This document shows, in pieces, positions 61,438 through 64,000 of a DNA stretch of 64,000 nucleotides (position 1 is the stretch's first letter; every line of letters starts with the position of its first letter). Origin of the DNA: JBBDYG01 sp040901765. Its GTDB lineage: Bacteria > Planctomycetota > Planctomycetia > Pirellulales > Lacipirellulaceae. The notes below the pieces were generated by a model. It did not search any database. It was given only the letters and a program-made list of their open reading frames with translations, and was not told the origin of the DNA. The position numbers and the translations under genes are program-made. The stretch is taken from the NCBI GenBank assembly GCA_040901765.1, contig JBBDYG010000105.1:1-64000 (forward strand), in the 5' to 3' direction.

Positions 61438-62112
61438 TCAATATCCCCCTCCCCCGTCCTCTCGGGAGGGGGTTCCCTTTTTTCTAGGCAGCCAATGTCG
61501 CACTGTTACAAGCAGCAGCACCGGCACGACCACCGAAAGAAACAGCGCCATTGTGATCCATTCGTTGGCCGCGGCGAAATCGCCCAATGTGCAAAAGATG
61601 AGCGAGCAGATCAGATTGCCGGCGGCGACCACCGCCAAAAACGGCCACCAGGGCGTACGCGTCATCCCGGCGACAATCACGCTCGCTTCGGCCAAAATAG
61701 GCATCGGTCGGGTCACGAGTAGTACCCACAAACCGTGGCGACTTCCGGCGGCATCGAGGTCGGTTAAATCCCGACGGCTGACAAAACGGGTCAACATCGG
61801 ACGACCGCCGTACCGGCCCAACGCGAAGCCAATCGTCGAACCCAACATCAAGCCGAGCCATGTGATGCCAACCGCGGGAAGCGTTCCAAGCTGTGCGCCG
61901 GCGAGGGTCATCACCGGTCCCGAGGGAACGGGTAAAAGCAGGTCGGCCGCCAGAACGCCGATTACGACCACCGAAAGCACAGCATCAGGTGGCGGCGAAG
62001 CTCCCCAACGGGCGATGTCGTCGGCCAGAAGTTGGCCCCACGCGGCGGCCACCAACAGCGGCACGGCCAGCAAAAACGCTACCACCGCCACCAGTCGAAC
62101 CCATTGTTGCAT
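61438..62112 (-). CDS. VTT-domain (DedA/TVP38-like) membrane protein
   Basis: This 224-residue protein has several membrane helices and the VTT-type core LPVPSGPVMTLAGAQLGTLPAVGITWLGLMLGSTIGFALGRYGGR. Proteins of this group act as lipid scramblases or transporters. Its last codons (SREDGGGGY) lie inside the terminator hairpin of the convergent radical SAM gene. Confidence 0.82.
   Translation of the reverse strand: MQQWVRLVAVVAFLLAVPLLVAAAWGQLLADDIARWGASPPPDAVLSVVVIGVLAADLLLPVPSGPVMTLAGAQLGTLPAVGITWLGLMLGSTIGFALGRYGGRPMLTRFVSRRDLTDLDAAGSRHGLWVLLVTRPMPILAEASVIVAGMTRTPWWPFLAVVAAGNLICSLIFCTLGDFAAANEWITMALFLSVVVPVLLLVTVRHWLPRKKGTPSREDGGGGY
61445..61483 (+). terminator. Rho-independent terminator after the radical SAM gene
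   Basis: A 9-bp perfect stem (61445-61453 / 61464-61472) is followed after a short gap by TTTTTT (61478-61483) on the plus strand. The hairpin lies in the coding end of the VTT gene and resembles the C-rich dispersed repeat at 8680. Confidence 0.75.
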
Positions 62113-62237
62113 TCACTCCGCTCCCACCGCAGGGAAGAATTTGACCCGGCGACCGGGTATCTTATGGTTACTCGGATAGTGCGCGCGCCGGACCGCTCCA
62201 CGCGCCGAACCTGTACTTGATCGTGGATCAAAGCACC

Positions 62238-63290
62238 ATGCCCCGCAAGCGCCCCACGCTACGTGGAATAATTTCTGTTGTCCTGTCCGTGCTCTTTCTC
62301 GCCGCAGTGGCGACGTCACTATTGGCTCAATCGTCCGCGCCGACGCAAGCGCTGCAGCGGCTGACGAATGATTTGGCTTTGCAGCTTGACCTCACTTATC
62401 GCCACGACTTGCCGGCCCATCGCGAGCGCTATGATGAAATGGCGGCCGCGCTGAACGCCTGGAACCGTTCGCGGCGCACCGATGCCGACTACGCGCAGAT
62501 GGCCCAGTGGCTGCGGTTGGCGATTCGCGAATCGATGCCGGGCACCAGCCAACCGCTTCCCGCGCCGCCGAACTTCGCCGCGCCCCGACCGGTCGTGGCC
62601 GAATTGCCCGCGCCACGAAAAGCGGTGCCGCCGCGGAAGACGGTGGTGGTTGAGCCCCGGGTTCCGCTACCGCCGGTTGCCGTTAAGCCAATTCCAATGC
62701 CGCCGACCGTAGCCAAAAAGCCAGCGCCGCGGGACTTTTGGAGCAATCACCCCGCCGCTCGACCGCTCGATACGAGCAACCCGTTCCGCGACGATCCCAC
62801 ACCTGAGCCGCGGCCGGAGCCTGCGTCCATTGCCGTCGCCGCACCACCTGCCAAACGAGCGGCCGAACTACCGGCTGTACGCACTGCGATGCGATTGCCG
62901 GTGATCGAAGCCAACGAAGTCGCGGTGAACTTACCGGAGCTTGCCGCTCGCATTGATGGCTACAACCAGGCGTTGCGACGTATCGAAGCCGCAGTGATCG
63001 CCGCCGATCGGGCCGACGCGCGCGAACTGGCAAAGCTGCTAGCCCAACTCGAACAACTCGATGACGAGCGAGATTTTATCGATCTTTACGTGGTCGGCCT
63101 CACGCCCCAAGAGCGCGAATCCACCCCTAAAACCGATTCGGCCGACGCATCGCTCAGTTTGATCGAAGAGAAGGTCACCGATCGAATCAATTCGCCCGCG
63201 GCGACGAGCAATTCTGCGGAGCGCGACATCCTGAAAGCCCTTCTGCAGAAGCTCGCCCAGTTGCAACGGAAACTTCCGGAGAATCCGTAA
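62238..63290 (+). CDS. Secreted Pro-rich protein of unknown function
   Basis: This 350-residue protein begins with a signal peptide (IISVVLSVLFLAAVATSLLA). A helical segment (LTNDLALQLDLTYRHDLPAHRERYDEMAAALNAW) is followed by a Pro/Val-rich linker (about residues 100-230) and a second helical part (NLPELAARIDGYNQALRRIEAAVIAADRADARELAKLL). I recognise no family. TTGACC-N16-TATGGT (62141-62168) may be its promoter. Confidence 0.65.
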   Translation: MPRKRPTLRGIISVVLSVLFLAAVATSLLAQSSAPTQALQRLTNDLALQLDLTYRHDLPAHRERYDEMAAALNAWNRSRRTDADYAQMAQWLRLAIRESMPGTSQPLPAPPNFAAPRPVVAELPAPRKAVPPRKTVVVEPRVPLPPVAVKPIPMPPTVAKKPAPRDFWSNHPAARPLDTSNPFRDDPTPEPRPEPASIAVAAPPAKRAAELPAVRTAMRLPVIEANEVAVNLPELAARIDGYNQALRRIEAAVIAADRADARELAKLLAQLEQLDDERDFIDLYVVGLTPQERESTPKTDSADASLSLIEEKVTDRINSPAATSNSAERDILKALLQKLAQLQRKLPENP

Positions 63291-63326
63291 ACCGCTCTCG
63301 CGAGTACGACGCCCCGCAACGCGGCC

Positions 63327-63590
63327 TCACTTCTTACCGGCGGCAGGGGCTTTACCGGCCGCAGGCGCCTTGCCCGCGGCAGGCGCTGCAGCGCCCTCAT
63401 CGTCCTTCTTCTCCTTCTTTTTCTTCTTCAGCGTCAGTTTGCGCACGCGGACTTTGGGCAGCCCAAACGGCGACGTCTCGTCGGTGAACTTTTCTGAGTC
63501 CTTCAGCTTGAGTATCCGCTCGACCCGCGTCAGAACGCTGCGATTGGACGAAGTGCCCCGCTTAATGCGGAGGGTCTTGTCGATAGTCAT
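63327..63590 (-). CDS. TIGR04137-like small basic protein
   Basis: This is 87 residues from the ATG at 63590. It starts TIDKTLRIKRGTSSNRSVLTRVERILKLKDSEKF with FGLPKVRVRKL, the pattern of a small basic protein family known from Planctomycetes, Verrucomicrobia and Chlamydiae. It continues with a Lys-rich block (KKKKKEKK) and an unusual PAAGKA repeat tail of three units. It may bind nucleic acid; function is not established. GGGAGAGA precedes the ATG. Confidence 0.8.
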   Translation of the reverse strand: MTIDKTLRIKRGTSSNRSVLTRVERILKLKDSEKFTDETSPFGLPKVRVRKLTLKKKKKEKKDDEGAAAPAAGKAPAAGKAPAAGKK

Positions 63591-63715
63591 GGTCTCTCCC
63601 GAGAATTCTGCAAACAGGAGCGGCCTCACCGCGTCCCGGAGGTGGCAATTGCAAGACCCGTCAGTATACGGGGCGGGAGGAAGGGCTTCAACCGTGCGGA
63701 GGCACTACCATCCGG

Positions 63716-63895
63716 TTACCGGCGTTCCGGTACAGGCAGCCGAAGTGGCTTATCGGAGAGCAAATGCTTCAGCGGCTCGAACGATCCAGCGGTCGTGTGA
63801 CTCGTCAGCGGTGTGTTGGAAGGAACCGCGGCTTTCACGTTCACAACCGTTTTGCGACCGGGCACCGTGATCGTGTTCTCCTCGTTCTCGTTCAT
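63716..63895 (-). CDS. Small 59-residue protein, coupled to an upstream gene
   Basis: The ATG at 63895 opens a frame that ends at a TAA at 63716 (MNENEENTITVPGRK at the start). It overlaps the stop of the upstream partial gene by four bases (ATGA), a classical coupling signal, which supports it as real. I do not recognise it. Confidence 0.55.
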   Translation of the reverse strand: MNENEENTITVPGRKTVVNVKAAVPSNTPLTSHTTAGSFEPLKHLLSDKPLRLPVPERR

Positions 63896-64000
63896 GATCT
63901 TTTCTCAACCTGGTTTACTAGCAACCGACGCTCAATCAGGCAGTCGTTGTTTGCCCAAACCTGGACTCGATACTCGCCGGGCGACGGAAAACTCAATCCT
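63892..64000 (-). CDS. Partial gene, C-terminal end (DUF6941-like)
   Basis: The frame beginning at 63999 is open to a TGA at 63892-63894 and reads GLSFPSPGEYRVQVWANNDCLIERRLLVNQ. The FPxPGEYRxxVW and ERRLLV text recalls the C-terminal strands of DUF6941-like proteins. The N-terminal part lies beyond the window. Confidence 0.55.
   Translation of the reverse strand, partial: GLSFPSPGEYRVQVWANNDCLIERRLLVNQVEKRS

Noticed and set aside
1..64000. tRNA, rRNA and CRISPR arrays
   Set aside because: I looked for tRNA T-arm patterns in the gaps and for regularly spaced repeats and found none that hold up by eye; a covariance scan would be decisive.

Overview
The window reads as a scaffold piece from a planctomycete, probably of the Pirellulales type. 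The signs are two DUF1559 proteins (one with a pseudopilin N-terminus), PEP-CTERM secreted proteins with dockerin-like DYNxNGxVDAADY motifs, a TIGR04137-like small basic protein, a long sigma-70 factor with extra helix-turn-helix segments, a TIGR03790-like protein, very large TPR proteins, and intergenic spaces full of palindromic repeats. A run of ten Ns at 8760-8769 shows that it comes from a draft assembly.

Region 1 (1-8500) holds mobile or defence functions around a housekeeping operon. A retron-type reverse transcriptase (281-1597) is preceded by a 17-bp perfect inverted repeat (106-122 / 256-272) that encloses hairpins. This is the layout of a retron msr-msd RNA and is the most interesting item here. 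Next comes a MoxR / DUF58 / DUF4129 operon on the minus strand, with a consensus promoter at 6161-6190. It is followed by a type II restriction-modification pair: a D12-class adenine methylase and a SacI-like endonuclease that is split by an apparent one-base frameshift.

Region 2 (8500-20700) holds an rRNA-type methyltransferase, an AbrB-like/Doc toxin-antitoxin pair, a SpoIIAA-like protein, a glycosyltransferase-sulfotransferase pair, a bifunctional PutA carrying two repeat-derived in-frame insertions, SmpB, a DUF1559 pseudopilin-like protein and the flotillin-like FloA. Region 3 (20700-36400) holds a lipoprotein, two TPR proteins (one about 1500 residues), a TIGR03790-like protein, an ABC/FtsX/HlyD export set and a secreted protein of unknown role. 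Region 4 (36400-46500) holds the HTH-rich sigma factor and five PEP-CTERM proteins; three of these are tandem mosaic paralogues.

Region 5 (46500-64000) holds a ferritin-like protein, a dehydrogenase coupled to HicA/HicB, a nucleotide/molybdenum-carrier-like protein, an M48 protease, a second DUF1559 protein, an ECF sigma operon, a gene with an in-frame TGA, thiol peroxidase, a di-heme peroxidase, a DUF433/DUF5615 pair, FxsA, a radical SAM protein, a VTT-domain protein and the small basic protein.

A theme throughout is that dispersed palindromic repeats do not stay between genes. They sit inside putA, supply stop codons, extend C-termini and lie just upstream of true starts. All family assignments come from reading motifs and from memory of the families; no database search was run.
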